A stretch of DNA of 64,000 nucleotides. It comes from Cetobacterium somerae. Its GTDB lineage: Bacteria; Fusobacteriota; Fusobacteriia; Fusobacteriales; Fusobacteriaceae. The notes under the pieces were generated by a model that was not told the origin of the DNA, ran no database searches, and was given only the letters and a program-made list of their open reading frames with translations. The stretch covers positions 994,454 through 1,058,453 of the forward strand of contig NZ_CP092519.1 in assembly GCF_022430525.1 (NCBI RefSeq). Direction: 5' to 3'. Made by a program: the position numbers and the translations under genes. Below are positions 15,574 to 23,703 of the stretch, piece by piece; position 1 is the first letter of the stretch; every line of letters begins with the position of its first letter.

Positions 15574-15608
15574 AAAAGCCCCTTAGATTTAATTCTAAGA
15601 GGCTTTAT
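15574..15608. terminator. Bidirectional terminator
   Basis: AAAGCCCCTTAGA pairs with TCTAAGAGGCTTT (one mismatch) followed by a T-rich run; lies between converging genes. Confidence 0.8.
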
Positions 15609-15610
15609 TT

Positions 15611-15916
15611 TTATTTTACAGTAAATTTTCCATTTAAAGATTCATATACAACAAACTGCTGCAATTTTCCATTGATTTCTAATATAAATTTATGATTTAT
15701 ACCAGCTACAATCTGCTTTTTATACTCTATTAACTTATAATTCTTTCCAAGTTTTTTCTCTTGAACTAATTTATTTAAAGCAACCTCTCCCATAGAATCC
15801 ATTTTACTGCTTCCATATGCTCCTACCATTTTAGGTGAACTGTTTGTTTCCACTTTTTTACTGTTAGAACATCCTACAAGACCTAATATTGCAACTATTA
15901 AAACTATTTTCTTCAT
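15611..15916 (-). CDS. Cystatin-like lipoprotein, 101 aa
   Basis: A small exported lipoprotein: signal peptide with lipobox LVGC, then an 80-residue domain. The stretch YKKQIVAGINHKFILEI fits the cystatin signature QxVxG followed by a long strand, so a cystatin-like fold is likely; eukaryotic cystatins inhibit cysteine proteases, but that activity is not implied here. ATG 15916 is preferred (AGAGG 6 nt upstream) over TTG 15922. It may share a transcript with the lipocalin gene 33 nt upstream. Confidence 0.75.
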   Translation of the reverse strand: MKKIVLIVAILGLVGCSNSKKVETNSSPKMVGAYGSSKMDSMGEVALNKLVQEKKLGKNYKLIEYKKQIVAGINHKFILEINGKLQQFVVYESLNGKFTVK

Positions 15917-15949
15917 ACTCAACCTCTTTCATATTTATTTTTAATTTTA

Positions 15950-16480
15950 CTATTGCCCATCTATTAAATTCTCTGTTTTAAAACCTAATGTTTTAGCTTT
16001 CTGAATCATCTCATTATAAATATCTAAAGGAATACTTTTCTCCCTCGATAAAAACCATAAATATTTATACGATGAACTTGTTACTATAGCATACTTATAA
16101 TCCTCACTTATCCATGCCACATTATACTGGGCTCCTATTAAAGGAAAAGCATTTGGATATACTTTTAAAAAATTTGGTACCTCTGTTTGTTTAGCTGTTG
16201 CATAAAATACACTCTCTTTATTTTTAGAATCTATACCTCTATTAATAACAGATATTTTTCCATTTTTTTCTAACGCATAATTTGCTGTAACTTCTTTTAG
16301 ACCTTTTTCAAACCCATGGTTGAATCGTTTTATCTCATACCATTTTCCCAAATACTTTTCTACAGAAAAATCAAAATTTTTCTCTACTTTAGGTGAACTA
16401 GAACAACTTAATAATAAAATAGAACTTAATAAAATTAAAGTTATTTTTAAATAATAAAATAGTTTTCTTTTTAAAATCAT
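15950..16480 (-). CDS. blc: Bacterial lipocalin (Blc-type lipoprotein)
   Basis: A 176-residue outer-membrane-type lipoprotein: signal peptide with LLSC lipobox, then the lipocalin start KYLGKWYEIKRFNHGFEKG containing the GxW motif and the later YKYLWFLSREKSIP of Blc proteins. These proteins bind lysophospholipids or other hydrophobic ligands in the envelope. Length is normal. The gene is followed closely by the cystatin-like lipoprotein. Supports an organism with an outer membrane. Confidence 0.87.
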   Translation of the reverse strand: MILKRKLFYYLKITLILLSSILLLSCSSSPKVEKNFDFSVEKYLGKWYEIKRFNHGFEKGLKEVTANYALEKNGKISVINRGIDSKNKESVFYATAKQTEVPNFLKVYPNAFPLIGAQYNVAWISEDYKYAIVTSSSYKYLWFLSREKSIPLDIYNEMIQKAKTLGFKTENLIDGQ

Positions 16481-16542
16481 CTAAAACACCTCCATATTTT
16501 AAATATACTCAATTATTTTATATTTCCTAATAAAAAATAAAA

Positions 16543-16566
16543 AAAAGATGTATCTCTACATCTTTT
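16543..16566 (-). terminator. Terminator of the tRNA operon
   Basis: AAAAGATGTA/TACATCTTTT with a TCTC loop lies just downstream of tRNA-Asp on the minus strand, with T residues following. Confidence 0.8.
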
Positions 16567-16577
16567 AAGCTCTTTAA

Positions 16578-16654
16578 TGGCGGGAGTGACGAGGGTCGAA
16601 CTCGCGACCTCATGCGTGACAGGCATGCGCTCTAACCAACTGAGCTACACCCCC
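16578..16654 (-). tRNA. tRNA-Asp (GTC)
   Basis: 77 nt including encoded CCA. Acceptor GGGGGTG pairs with CACTCCC (one G-U); anticodon stem CATGC/GCATG with loop CTGTCAC gives anticodon GTC; T loop GTTCGAC is canonical. Confidence 0.96.
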
Positions 16655-16669
16655 ATTAAAAAATATATA

Positions 16670-16757
16670 TGGTGCCTGGGGCCGGAATCGAACCGGCACG
16701 CTATCAGATAGCTCAGGATTTTAAGTCCTGTGCGTCTACCTATTCCGCCACCCAGGC
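16670..16757 (-). tRNA. tRNA-Leu (TAA)
   Basis: 88 nt with encoded CCA. Acceptor GCCTGGG/CCCAGGC; anticodon stem CAGGA/TCCTG with loop CTTAAAA, anticodon TAA; a long variable arm (GAGCTATCTGATAGC) as in class II tRNAs; T loop GTTCGATTC. First gene of a two-tRNA operon. Confidence 0.96.
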
Positions 16758-16800
16758 ATTTCAGTTAAGAAGCTTTTTCTGTCTTCTGTATTCGTTATTA

Positions 16801-16829
16801 ATTTTAGCAATTTTTGCAAAAAAAATCAA
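16801..16829 (-). promoter_or_regulatory. Promoter of the tRNA operon
   Basis: Minus strand TTGATT (16829-16824), 17-bp spacer, TAAAAT (16806-16801), about 45 nt before tRNA-Leu. Confidence 0.7.
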
Positions 16830-16960
16830 CTATTTTTTTAAAAAAATTTTCGTTATTTTTTTAGACTAACTTCCGAACAATTAGTTTAATTTCTTTTCTT
16901 TTAAAACTAATAATGGTATAATATAATTAATTTGATTATGCTACTTTAAGGATGGTTTTT

Positions 16961-17173
16961 ATGAAAAATAATGCATTTTTTAAAAATAAAAGAAAAAGAG
17001 CCCTTTTCTTTGCAAACATAATATTAATTCTATTTATATCTTTTCATTTAATTCAAATGGAATCTACTGATGAGGAATTAATAACTTTTGTTCTCTTTTT
17101 AATTGGAGATATAGCTTTATTAATTTATCAAATCGTTGAAATTATAAGAAGCAACAAAAAAGACACTGAGTAA
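16961..17173 (+). CDS. Small two-helix membrane protein, 70 aa
   Basis: Basic N-terminus (MKNNAFFKNKRKRA) then two hydrophobic segments, FFANIILILFISFHLI and ELITFVLFLIGDIALLIYQI, and a charged tail. ATG 16961 is used because AAGGAT precedes it; the ATG at 16952 overlaps that site. A TATAAT lies upstream and a good terminator downstream, so it is probably expressed alone. Not recognised. Confidence 0.65.
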   Translation: MKNNAFFKNKRKRALFFANIILILFISFHLIQMESTDEELITFVLFLIGDIALLIYQIVEIIRSNKKDTE

Positions 17174-17190
17174 TCTCTAGTGTCTTTTTT
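17158..17190. terminator. Intrinsic terminator
   Basis: AAAAGACACT/AGTGTCTTTT stem with T run, after the small membrane protein and before the converging secreted protein. Confidence 0.85.
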
Positions 17191-17198
17191 ATTACAAA

Positions 17199-17744
17199 TT
17201 ATTCTAAAGGTATTCCCACGTTTGGTACAAATTCATCTGCTAAAATTTTAACTCCTTCTATTTTAGCATCTTTTTCTAACATAGGTTGAGTAGATGGATT
17301 AGATGGGTACTTCTTTCCATTAAACTTCAATACTGCTCGTCCTGGAGTTGCCCCTCCTCCTGAAACTTCCATTATAATATCATTCCATCCATTTGTTTTA
17401 TTGTTACTTATTATTATTGGTGTACGAACTAATGATAGTTCAGATATAACTTGGTATCCTTCACTGATCTCTTTTAAAATAAGTCCTGAATCTCCTCCAG
17501 ATCCTCCTAACATAGGTCCATATGCATAAACTATAACTTCTGGTTTTTTATCTCCATTTAAATCTACTTTATTATACATATAGTGAACTATATCCTCTCC
17601 TCTTTTAAGAGAATAGGTTTTGATTAAAGTTTCCTCTACCTCCCTATCCCTTTGAGTTTCAGACTTCATCGATTTCATTTCTGCACCAAAAGACACTGCA
17701 CTAGCTAAGACTACTGACATCATAATTAAATATACCTTTTTCAT
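17199..17744 (-). CDS. Secreted/periplasmic protein of unknown function, 181 aa
   Basis: Signal peptide MKKVYLIMMSVVLASAVSFG with a cleavable A-type end, then a soluble domain. YNKVDLNGDKKPEVIVYAYG has the DxNxDxxxE pattern of calcium-binding repeats such as FG-GAP or dockerin-like loops. A glycine-rich stretch GPMLGGSGGDSG follows. ATG 17744 follows AGGAGGAAAG. No family recognised; it may share a transcript with the upstream exonuclease gene 23 nt away. Confidence 0.65.
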   Translation of the reverse strand: MKKVYLIMMSVVLASAVSFGAEMKSMKSETQRDREVEETLIKTYSLKRGEDIVHYMYNKVDLNGDKKPEVIVYAYGPMLGGSGGDSGLILKEISEGYQVISELSLVRTPIIISNNKTNGWNDIIMEVSGGGATPGRAVLKFNGKKYPSNPSTQPMLEKDAKIEGVKILADEFVPNVGIPLE

Positions 17745-17767
17745 CTTTCCTCCTACTACATTTTTTA

Positions 17768-18349
17768 TTATTTGGCTTTTTCAAGAACTTTAGCTATATT
17801 TTTATAAACTTCCCTTGTTGCTCTAATATCTTCTAAAGCATCATGTGCATTTTCTAAAGATACATTAAAATGTTTACACCAAGTTTCCAATCTATTATTT
17901 TCTAAAATTGGTAAAACTCCCATTACTTGAAGAGATTTTACTAGATTTAAAGTACATACATTTAATTTGAAATCAATAAAACTTCCCATAAATCTATTGT
18001 TTAATCTATTGTAAAAGTTATATAACATTCTAAAATCAAATGGAAAATTATGACAAATCATTATTAATTTATCATTTTTATTATATCTATCTACATATTT
18101 CGAAAAAATTTCCTCCAACTCTTTTAATGCCTCTTCTGGTTCTTGTTCTTGATTAAGTTCTTCTATTGTAAACCCTATAGTTTTCAAAGCACTTTCAGAA
18201 ATATCTGCTCCTTTATGAGGTTTACATCTAATATTAAACCACTCTACAACTTCGTTATCTATCTCTATTGCTCCAGCTATTTGAACTATTGCAGAGTTAT
18301 CTGTTAAACCTGTTGTTTCTGTATCTAAATATAATAATTTCATATCCAT
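17768..18349 (-). CDS. DnaQ-like 3'-5' exonuclease (DEDDh)
   Basis: A 193-residue exonuclease domain protein. ExoI LYLDTETTGL (D and E metal ligands), ExoII ICHNFPFDFRML, and ExoIII HDALEDIRAT give the complete DEDDh catalytic set. It is a stand-alone exonuclease, similar to the proofreading subunit epsilon or RNase T type; the exact substrate is not determinable. ATG 18349 follows AAAAAGGAGG. Not linked to a polymerase gene. Confidence 0.85.
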   Translation of the reverse strand: MDMKLLYLDTETTGLTDNSAIVQIAGAIEIDNEVVEWFNIRCKPHKGADISESALKTIGFTIEELNQEQEPEEALKELEEIFSKYVDRYNKNDKLIMICHNFPFDFRMLYNFYNRLNNRFMGSFIDFKLNVCTLNLVKSLQVMGVLPILENNRLETWCKHFNVSLENAHDALEDIRATREVYKNIAKVLEKAK

Positions 18350-18462
18350 CCTCCTTTTTATCTATATTTTTATAATACTCTATCATTTTTAAAATTACAA
18401 TGCAAAATATTTATAAGTCCATATTGAAATAACTTGCATCATTTTTTGCAGTAAATTTCAAA

Positions 18463-18491
18463 TTGATTAAAACATTGTTATGATATATTAT
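18463..18491 (+). promoter_or_regulatory. Promoter upstream of c-di-GMP riboswitch 1
   Basis: TTGATT (18463-18468), 17-bp spacer, TATTAT (18486-18491), about 20 nt before the aptamer. Confidence 0.65.
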
Positions 18492-18510
18492 ATGAATAAC
18501 AGTTCAAATA

Positions 18511-18606
18511 AATAGGCAAAATAAAGGAAACTTTATGACGCAAAACTATAGGGCCTTTTAGATGGCAGCCAGTTGCAACAATTTTCAATAAAATTGTTGC
18601 TTTTTT
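18511..18606 (+). ncRNA. c-di-GMP-I (GEMM) riboswitch 1 with terminator
   Basis: The aptamer has the class hallmarks: AGGCAAA, a stem ATAAAG-GAAA-CTTTAT with GNRA tetraloop, GACGCAAAACTATAGGGCC, then GATGGCAGCCAG-TTGC closing against GGCAA. It is followed by a terminator GCAACAATTTT/AAAATTGTTGC (18575-18600) and T run that overlaps the closing strand. It controls the downstream GGDEF protein gene at 18712. Whether ligand turns expression on or off cannot be decided from the small overlap. Confidence 0.93.
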
Positions 18607-18711
18607 ATTTTAGTATTAGTTTACTTAAAAATACACAATTTTAGTCACTACTAAATAAGAATAACTTAACAAACTAAATATTGTATTGGTCTAAAATAAC
18701 GGAGGACAACA

Positions 18712-20655
18712 TTGAAATTTTTTAAAAACAAATCTATAAAATTACTACTCTTTTTATTAATAGCAACAACTATTTTTTCAAATGATAATACTTTTTATTT
18801 AGGAATTCAAAGTTATCCAGAAACTGAAATGGAAATAGATGGTGTTTCTATAAATAACATTATTCGTGATATATTTAAAAATGAACTAAAACTAAATGTA
18901 AAAGAAGTTCATGGTACATGGAGAGATAGTTATAATCAACTAGAAGATGGTACAATTGGAGCTTTAGGTTTAGTTACTAAAAATAATATTAGAAAGGATA
19001 ACATATTACTTTCTAAACCAATTTTTAGCGAGAACCTGTACATTGCTTCAGATAAAAAATTATTAAAGTCACCTTATGATTTAATGAATCAAACCATATA
19101 TGCATATAAAGATGATGAAATGCCTATAAAATACTTAAAAGAGTATTTAGAACAAAATAATATAACTGCAAATATAGTTGAAGTAGAAAATATTGATGAT
19201 TATAAAAATGATTTTTATTTAGATTCTGAGTTCATAGCTGTTAAATCTCAAAATAGATTGCTAGTTTCATTTCTAGCTCCAGTTTGTATCGGTGTAAATA
19301 AAAAATATGATTATCTATTACCTTATATAAATAACGCTTTAAATAAAAAATACAGTAAAAAAATATCAACTTACTTTAAAAATCTTCCATTGTATCATCA
19401 AAGAGAAAGATTTCAAAATAGTTTAACAAAAGAGGAAAAAGAGTTTTTAGCACAAAAGAAATTTATAACTACTTCTCTTGAGGATGATATTTCTTTAAGT
19501 ATTTATATAAAAAATCAAGATAAATTTATTGGGATACTTCCTCAATATATAAATAAATTAGCCAGCATTATTAATATTCCAATAAAATATATTTATAATG
19601 GAAAAGAGTGGCTATATATACAAGAAAAATTCAAACAAGAAAATATCGATTTTTTAACACTTTCAACAACAGCTAGAAGAAAATCAAGTTATATTTTTTC
19701 TGAAGCAATTGATTTTATCCCCATGCATCTACTTAATCACGTGGATAGTGGTGATTATAATGTTGGAGTTTTAAAAGATGGAAAATCACAAGATATAGGT
19801 AAAGAGTTTTTTCCAAAAGAGGATATAAGAATTTATAATTCAACAACAGAGTTATTTAATGCTTTTAAAAAAGATGAGATTGGTTATATAATAAGTCCAT
19901 ATAATATCTATGATAGAGATTGTCATAAGCAACATAAAGATATAAAGATAAAAGATATTCCTGTAAATTTTGCTTTCTCAAAAAATCAGGAAATGTTAAG
20001 AAATATTTTTAATAAGGCAATTGCCGTTGTTGGAGATTTTGATAGAAACGAAATTAGAAACTTTGTAGAAACAGATCAAAAAGAATATGTTATGGGTCTT
20101 ATTGAAGAAGCAGAACATAAGAAAAAAATATGGTATATATTTACACTAGTCTTCGGATTATTAATTTGTAAAATTGTTTTTCAAAGAAAATTAACAAAAG
20201 CTTTAACACATGATCAATTAACAAAATTACCTAATAGATATCTTTTTAATGAGTTTTGTAAGAAGAATGATAATACTAAAGGCGCTGTTATTGTTATTGA
20301 CTTAGATAATTTTAAAAAAACTAACGACAATTATGGCCATAGTAAAGGAGATCTCGTTCTTTCTGAAGTAGGAAAACTTTTACTAGAAGTTTTTTCTAAA
20401 GAACATACTTTTAGAATATCTGGAGATGAATTTTATCTATTTTATGAAAACAGAGATCTTTTAGAAAGATTAGAAAAATTAGTAACTCTGGGGAAAAATT
20501 CAACTATTATTAATCAATATAATATCTCTTTTAGCATTGGATATTATATTAAAAATATTGATGAAACTTTGGAATTGGCATTTGAAAAAGCTGATATAGC
20601 TATGTATGATGCTAAAAAACTAAATGGTTTTTCAATTATGGAATATAAAAAGTAA
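18712..20655 (+). CDS. Sensor diguanylate cyclase (SBP-type domains + TM + GGDEF)
   Basis: Makes c-di-GMP from two GTP. The 647-residue protein has a signal peptide (KLLLFLLIATTIFS), two solute-binding type 3 periplasmic modules (about 25-225 and 235-455), one membrane helix near 475-490 (WYIFTLVFGLLICKIVF) and a C-terminal GGDEF domain with DLDNFKKTND and the active-site variant SGDEF at 570-574. It starts at TTG 18712, 7 nt after GGAGG. The architecture suggests a small ligand sensed in the periplasm. Riboswitches lie both before it and between it and the EAL gene. Confidence 0.9.
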   Translation: MKFFKNKSIKLLLFLLIATTIFSNDNTFYLGIQSYPETEMEIDGVSINNIIRDIFKNELKLNVKEVHGTWRDSYNQLEDGTIGALGLVTKNNIRKDNILLSKPIFSENLYIASDKKLLKSPYDLMNQTIYAYKDDEMPIKYLKEYLEQNNITANIVEVENIDDYKNDFYLDSEFIAVKSQNRLLVSFLAPVCIGVNKKYDYLLPYINNALNKKYSKKISTYFKNLPLYHQRERFQNSLTKEEKEFLAQKKFITTSLEDDISLSIYIKNQDKFIGILPQYINKLASIINIPIKYIYNGKEWLYIQEKFKQENIDFLTLSTTARRKSSYIFSEAIDFIPMHLLNHVDSGDYNVGVLKDGKSQDIGKEFFPKEDIRIYNSTTELFNAFKKDEIGYIISPYNIYDRDCHKQHKDIKIKDIPVNFAFSKNQEMLRNIFNKAIAVVGDFDRNEIRNFVETDQKEYVMGLIEEAEHKKKIWYIFTLVFGLLICKIVFQRKLTKALTHDQLTKLPNRYLFNEFCKKNDNTKGAVIVIDLDNFKKTNDNYGHSKGDLVLSEVGKLLLEVFSKEHTFRISGDEFYLFYENRDLLERLEKLVTLGKNSTIINQYNISFSIGYYIKNIDETLELAFEKADIAMYDAKKLNGFSIMEYKK

Positions 20656-20751
20656 GGGCAAAATAAAGGAAACTTTATGACGCAAAACTATAGGGCCTAA
20701 TCATATGGCAGCCAGGTGCAACAATTTTTTAATTAAAATTGTTGCTTTTTT
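20655..20751 (+). ncRNA. c-di-GMP-I (GEMM) riboswitch 2 with terminator
   Basis: Nearly identical in its core to riboswitch 1 (AGGGCAAA, the ATAAAG-GAAA-CTTTAT stem, GACGCAAAACTATAGGGCC, ATGGCAGCCAGG). It starts at the last base of the GGDEF gene stop codon and ends in GCAACAATTTT/AAAATTGTTGC (20718-20745) plus T run. No separate promoter is visible, so it seems to regulate read-through into the EAL gene at 20795. Confidence 0.93.
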
Positions 20752-20794
20752 ATTTCAATAATATATTAAAATAAAAAATATCAAGGAGAGTTAT

Positions 20795-22141
20795 ATGCAC
20801 ACATTACTATACTTACTAATATCCATACTTGCAATTAGCTTAGCAGTTACAAGTATAAATCTATATGTAAAAAATAAGGCCGCTAAAAAACTATTAATAG
20901 ATAAATTGACTAATTTACCTAATCACTATCAATATGTAGAAGATATTTCAAAATATACTCATACTAACTGTACATTTATTAAAATAAAGTTAAATATCTT
21001 ATCAGAAATTAATAAAAGGCTCGGATGGGATATCGGAAATAAAATAATTCTTAATATTGCTAATATTTTAAAAAATACATTAAAATATAAAAGTAAAATT
21101 TATAAAATGTCTGGAAGTAAATTCTATATAATAACAAATGAAAGCAACATTATTCCTAAAATTAATGAGATTAAGAAAAATCTTAGTAGATTAAAACTTA
21201 AAGAAAATTATAATTTTAATGAGGAGATTAAAATATCTTTTTATAAAAATCGTACTTCTATATCTACTGAAGAAGTTTTTGAATACTTAGAAATACTCGA
21301 TGAAATAAAAGAAGAAAAAAATATATCTATTTCAGAATTAGATAATCAATTAATAGAAAAAATTAACAGACGAACTCAAATAAAACATAAAATAATAAAC
21401 AAAGATATTAAAGGAATACATGCTCTATTTCAACCAAAATTTGATTTAACTACTAAAAAAGTATTAGGAGCTGAAGCTCTTGCCCGATGGCAAAATGAGT
21501 CATTAGGAGCTATATATCCTGATGAATTTATATTTATAGCAGAAAAATTAAAAAAAGTATATTTAATTGATTATAAAATTGCTGAAGAATCACTAAAATT
21601 TTTAAACAAGATGTCTCAAACTTATTTATTAGAAAACAACTTCAGAATTTCATTTAATATCTCCTTACAAACTTTTGAAAGAGATGATTTCTTAAAAACA
21701 ATAGTTACTCTCATTGAAAAATATAAAATAGATCCAAATTTACTAGAGATTGAGCTTACAGAAACTATTTTGGGATTAAACTTAACAACTATTATAGAAA
21801 AAATAAATCACTTAAAGACAATTGGATTTCAAGTTTCAATAGATGATTTCACTGCTGGAAACTCCTCAGTTTCTTTACTAAGTGTACTTCCCGTAGATAT
21901 CATAAAATTTGACAAGTCAATTTTAGATAGAGTAAATCCAAATAATAAAGTTGCTACTGATGTCTATAAAGGATTAATAAATATAATAAAGGGATCTAAT
22001 TTTAAAATTGTTGCTGAAGGAATTGAAACAAATGAGCAGCTAAATTTTTTAAAGTCAAATAAAGTCGATATTGGACAAGGATATATTTTTAGCAAACCTC
22101 TTTCTAAAGAAGATTTTTTTAAATTAGTTAATAAATGGTAG
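20795..22141 (+). CDS. c-di-GMP phosphodiesterase, degenerate GGDEF + EAL
   Basis: Hydrolyses c-di-GMP. The 448-residue protein has an N-terminal membrane anchor (TLLYLLISILAISLAVTSI), a GGDEF-like domain with a broken active site (SGSKF at 106-110) that may only bind nucleotide, and an EAL domain with EAL at 227-229 (GAEALARW), IELTET, the metal-binding DDF in SIDDFTAGNSS, VAEGIET and GQGYIFSKPL. The catalytic set looks complete. It lies behind the second riboswitch in the same transcript as the cyclase. ATG 20795 follows AAGGAGAG. Confidence 0.9.
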   Translation: MHTLLYLLISILAISLAVTSINLYVKNKAAKKLLIDKLTNLPNHYQYVEDISKYTHTNCTFIKIKLNILSEINKRLGWDIGNKIILNIANILKNTLKYKSKIYKMSGSKFYIITNESNIIPKINEIKKNLSRLKLKENYNFNEEIKISFYKNRTSISTEEVFEYLEILDEIKEEKNISISELDNQLIEKINRRTQIKHKIINKDIKGIHALFQPKFDLTTKKVLGAEALARWQNESLGAIYPDEFIFIAEKLKKVYLIDYKIAEESLKFLNKMSQTYLLENNFRISFNISLQTFERDDFLKTIVTLIEKYKIDPNLLEIELTETILGLNLTTIIEKINHLKTIGFQVSIDDFTAGNSSVSLLSVLPVDIIKFDKSILDRVNPNNKVATDVYKGLINIIKGSNFKIVAEGIETNEQLNFLKSNKVDIGQGYIFSKPLSKEDFFKLVNKW

Positions 22142-22170
22142 AGAAAATATTTAATTTCTCTACCATTTTT
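22137..22170. terminator. Bidirectional terminator
   Basis: GGTAGAGAAA pairs with TTTCTCTACC, followed by an ATTTTTATTTTT run; between converging genes. Confidence 0.85.
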
Positions 22171-22174
22171 ATTT

Positions 22175-22735
22175 TTAAACTATTTTTACACCGATTTTCT
22201 TAACAATATTTAAAGCTAAATCTATAGAAACCTTTGCCCCTTTTATTTTGTTGCTTACAATGTCTATCATCAATCCACTACAATCACTTAAATCTGCATT
22301 TTCTAATATACACTCATAAAAATCGGTATCTTTAAATTTACTGTTATTAAATTTAGATTTTTTTAAGCTACACTTTTGAAAGGTACATTCTTCAAATTCA
22401 TTTTTATAAAACTCCAATCCATCTAACTGTAGGTCATCAAAAATACAGAATTTCATAAACGAATTTATAATTTGAAAATCTATTATAAACCTAGATATTT
22501 TACTAAAATTTATATTTTTAAATTCACAATTTTTAAATATAGCTCCATTTAACTTTACATTGTCTAAGTTTACTGAATCAAATTTACATTTTTCAAAAAT
22601 TACCTCTTCAAAATCACAATCTGAAAAAGTTACATTGTTAAAATTACATTTTTCAAAATTTGTTTTTATTATTTCTTTTCCAAAAATTAATTTTTCTTCT
22701 AAATCTATTCCTATTATATCCTCTTCAAAATACAT
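22175..22735 (-). CDS. Pentapeptide-repeat protein, 186 aa
   Basis: A 186-residue soluble protein made largely of A(D/N)LXX-type five-residue repeats with aromatic or aliphatic centres: NFEKCNFNNVTFSDCDFEEV, then IFEKCKFDSVNLDNVKLNGA, and again KSKFNNSKFKDTDFYEC near 130. Such repeats form a right-handed square beta-helix. Some relatives mimic DNA and protect gyrase, but no function can be assigned here. ATG 22735 follows AGAGGAGAAAA. Stand-alone gene. Confidence 0.85.
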   Translation of the reverse strand: MYFEEDIIGIDLEEKLIFGKEIIKTNFEKCNFNNVTFSDCDFEEVIFEKCKFDSVNLDNVKLNGAIFKNCEFKNINFSKISRFIIDFQIINSFMKFCIFDDLQLDGLEFYKNEFEECTFQKCSLKKSKFNNSKFKDTDFYECILENADLSDCSGLMIDIVSNKIKGAKVSIDLALNIVKKIGVKIV

Positions 22736-22835
22736 TTTTCTCCTCTTTTTTTTATTTTTTATAATAATTTAATTGTAATTTTTTTAAATAAATTTGCTTT
22801 TTACTATTTTATATAGTAAATAGATATTATTAGAC

Positions 22836-22900
22836 TCTGTTTTAGTCAAGGGGGCTAGCGGGGGAAGCTTCTTAGTTTAAATTACTAAGAAGCTTTTTTT
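22836..22900 (+). ncRNA. Candidate G-rich small RNA with terminator
   Basis: Downstream of a TATTAT (22825-22830) lies a short hairpin (GACT/AGTC), a G-rich single-stranded segment GGGGGCTAGCGGGGG and a strong terminator AAGCTTCTTAGT/ACTAAGAAGCTT with T run. No coding frame exists, and the next plus-strand gene is about 1 kb away, so it is better explained as a small RNA of about 60 nt than as a leader. The -35 is weak. Confidence 0.5.
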
Positions 22901-23027
22901 ATTTTATAAAAAACACTTTTTTGTTTTTTTAATTTAAAAAAAACATTATCTTAAATGTTATTTATAAATAAATTAATTGCAATTTTATCGTATATAATAT
23001 ACAATACACCGTATTACTTAGAATGTG

Positions 23028-23084
23028 AAAAATAAGAACAAGTTGGATTTAGTTTTTCTATATCGCATGTGTGTTTTTATTTTT
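23028..23084. ncRNA. Conserved hairpin motif, copy 1
   Basis: A 31-nt core (23041-23071) beginning AGTTGGATTTAG and ending CTATATCGCATGTG is enclosed by a 13-bp stem, AAAAATAAGAACA with TGTTTTTATTTTT (one G-U pair). The stem sequence differs completely from copy 2 while the core is nearly identical. Strand uncertain; T runs follow on the plus strand. Confidence 0.6.
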
Positions 23085-23123
23085 TTAAAACAAATTAGTT
23101 TTAAAATTTCATTTTAAGTATAC

Positions 23124-23172
23124 AAGAGAGTGAGTTGGATTTAGCTAGTCTATATCGCATGTGCACTCTCTT
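23124..23172. ncRNA. Conserved hairpin motif, copy 2
   Basis: The same 31-nt core (23133-23163; 28 of 31 identical to copy 1, all differences in the central five-base loop) is enclosed by a perfect 9-bp stem AAGAGAGTG/CACTCTCTT. Compensating stems with a constant core are what a selected RNA structure looks like. No coding potential. Confidence 0.6.
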
Positions 23173-23328
23173 CTATTCCTAAAAATTATCCTTTACTATA
23201 TTTCTCTTTTCTATTTTTTCTACTGGATTAGATTGTTCTTTTAATTCTTTACACTTTTTCCTACTACAGATAAAGAAACTAATAATTCTTATTCAAATAA
23301 AATTTATATATTATAATGATTTTAATCT

Positions 23329-23523
23329 TTAATAACAAATTTTACAAGGTCCACGACCCCCAACTTCTGATATTTTCACAGCTTTTATATTTTTACTTTT
23401 ACTCAAACTTTTACAAGATTTAGTTGCATGATATTTCTTACCTTTTGGAGTAACATAAACTGTGTCAGAAGCACTAGCAAATAAAGTAACTCCTAAAAAT
23501 AAACTAATTATAATTTTTTTCAT
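23329..23523 (-). CDS. Small secreted Ada-type zinc-binding-like protein, 64 aa
   Basis: Signal peptide MKKIIISLFLGVTLFASAS, then the pattern VYVTPKGKKYHATKSCKSLS and GGRGPCKICY. This is the small metal-binding module (H, C ... C, C) seen in Ada-like and other short envelope proteins. A complete, 64-residue exported protein; ATG 23523 follows TTGGAGGAGTT. No neighbour suggests its role. Confidence 0.7.
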   Translation of the reverse strand: MKKIIISLFLGVTLFASASDTVYVTPKGKKYHATKSCKSLSKSKNIKAVKISEVGGRGPCKICY

Positions 23524-23703
23524 AACTCCTCCAATTTTTCATTTATTTAATTATAACTCTTTGACAAAAAAAGAGCAAATCACTTGTTCTTTAAAATTTC
23601 GCTTATTAATTTCTTTATATTTTTATAATTTATCTACTCATAAATTTTTAATAAATTTAAAACTTTTTTATACAATCTTTGGTCTAAATATTATAATAAG
23701 TGT

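Noticed and set aside
16669-16869. 66-codon plus-strand open frame
   Set aside because: It reads through the complement of tRNA-Leu and has no ribosome-binding site.
18350-18460. Second promoter or small RNA upstream of riboswitch 1
   Set aside because: Only AT-rich sequence without clear -10/-35 pairs or hairpins.
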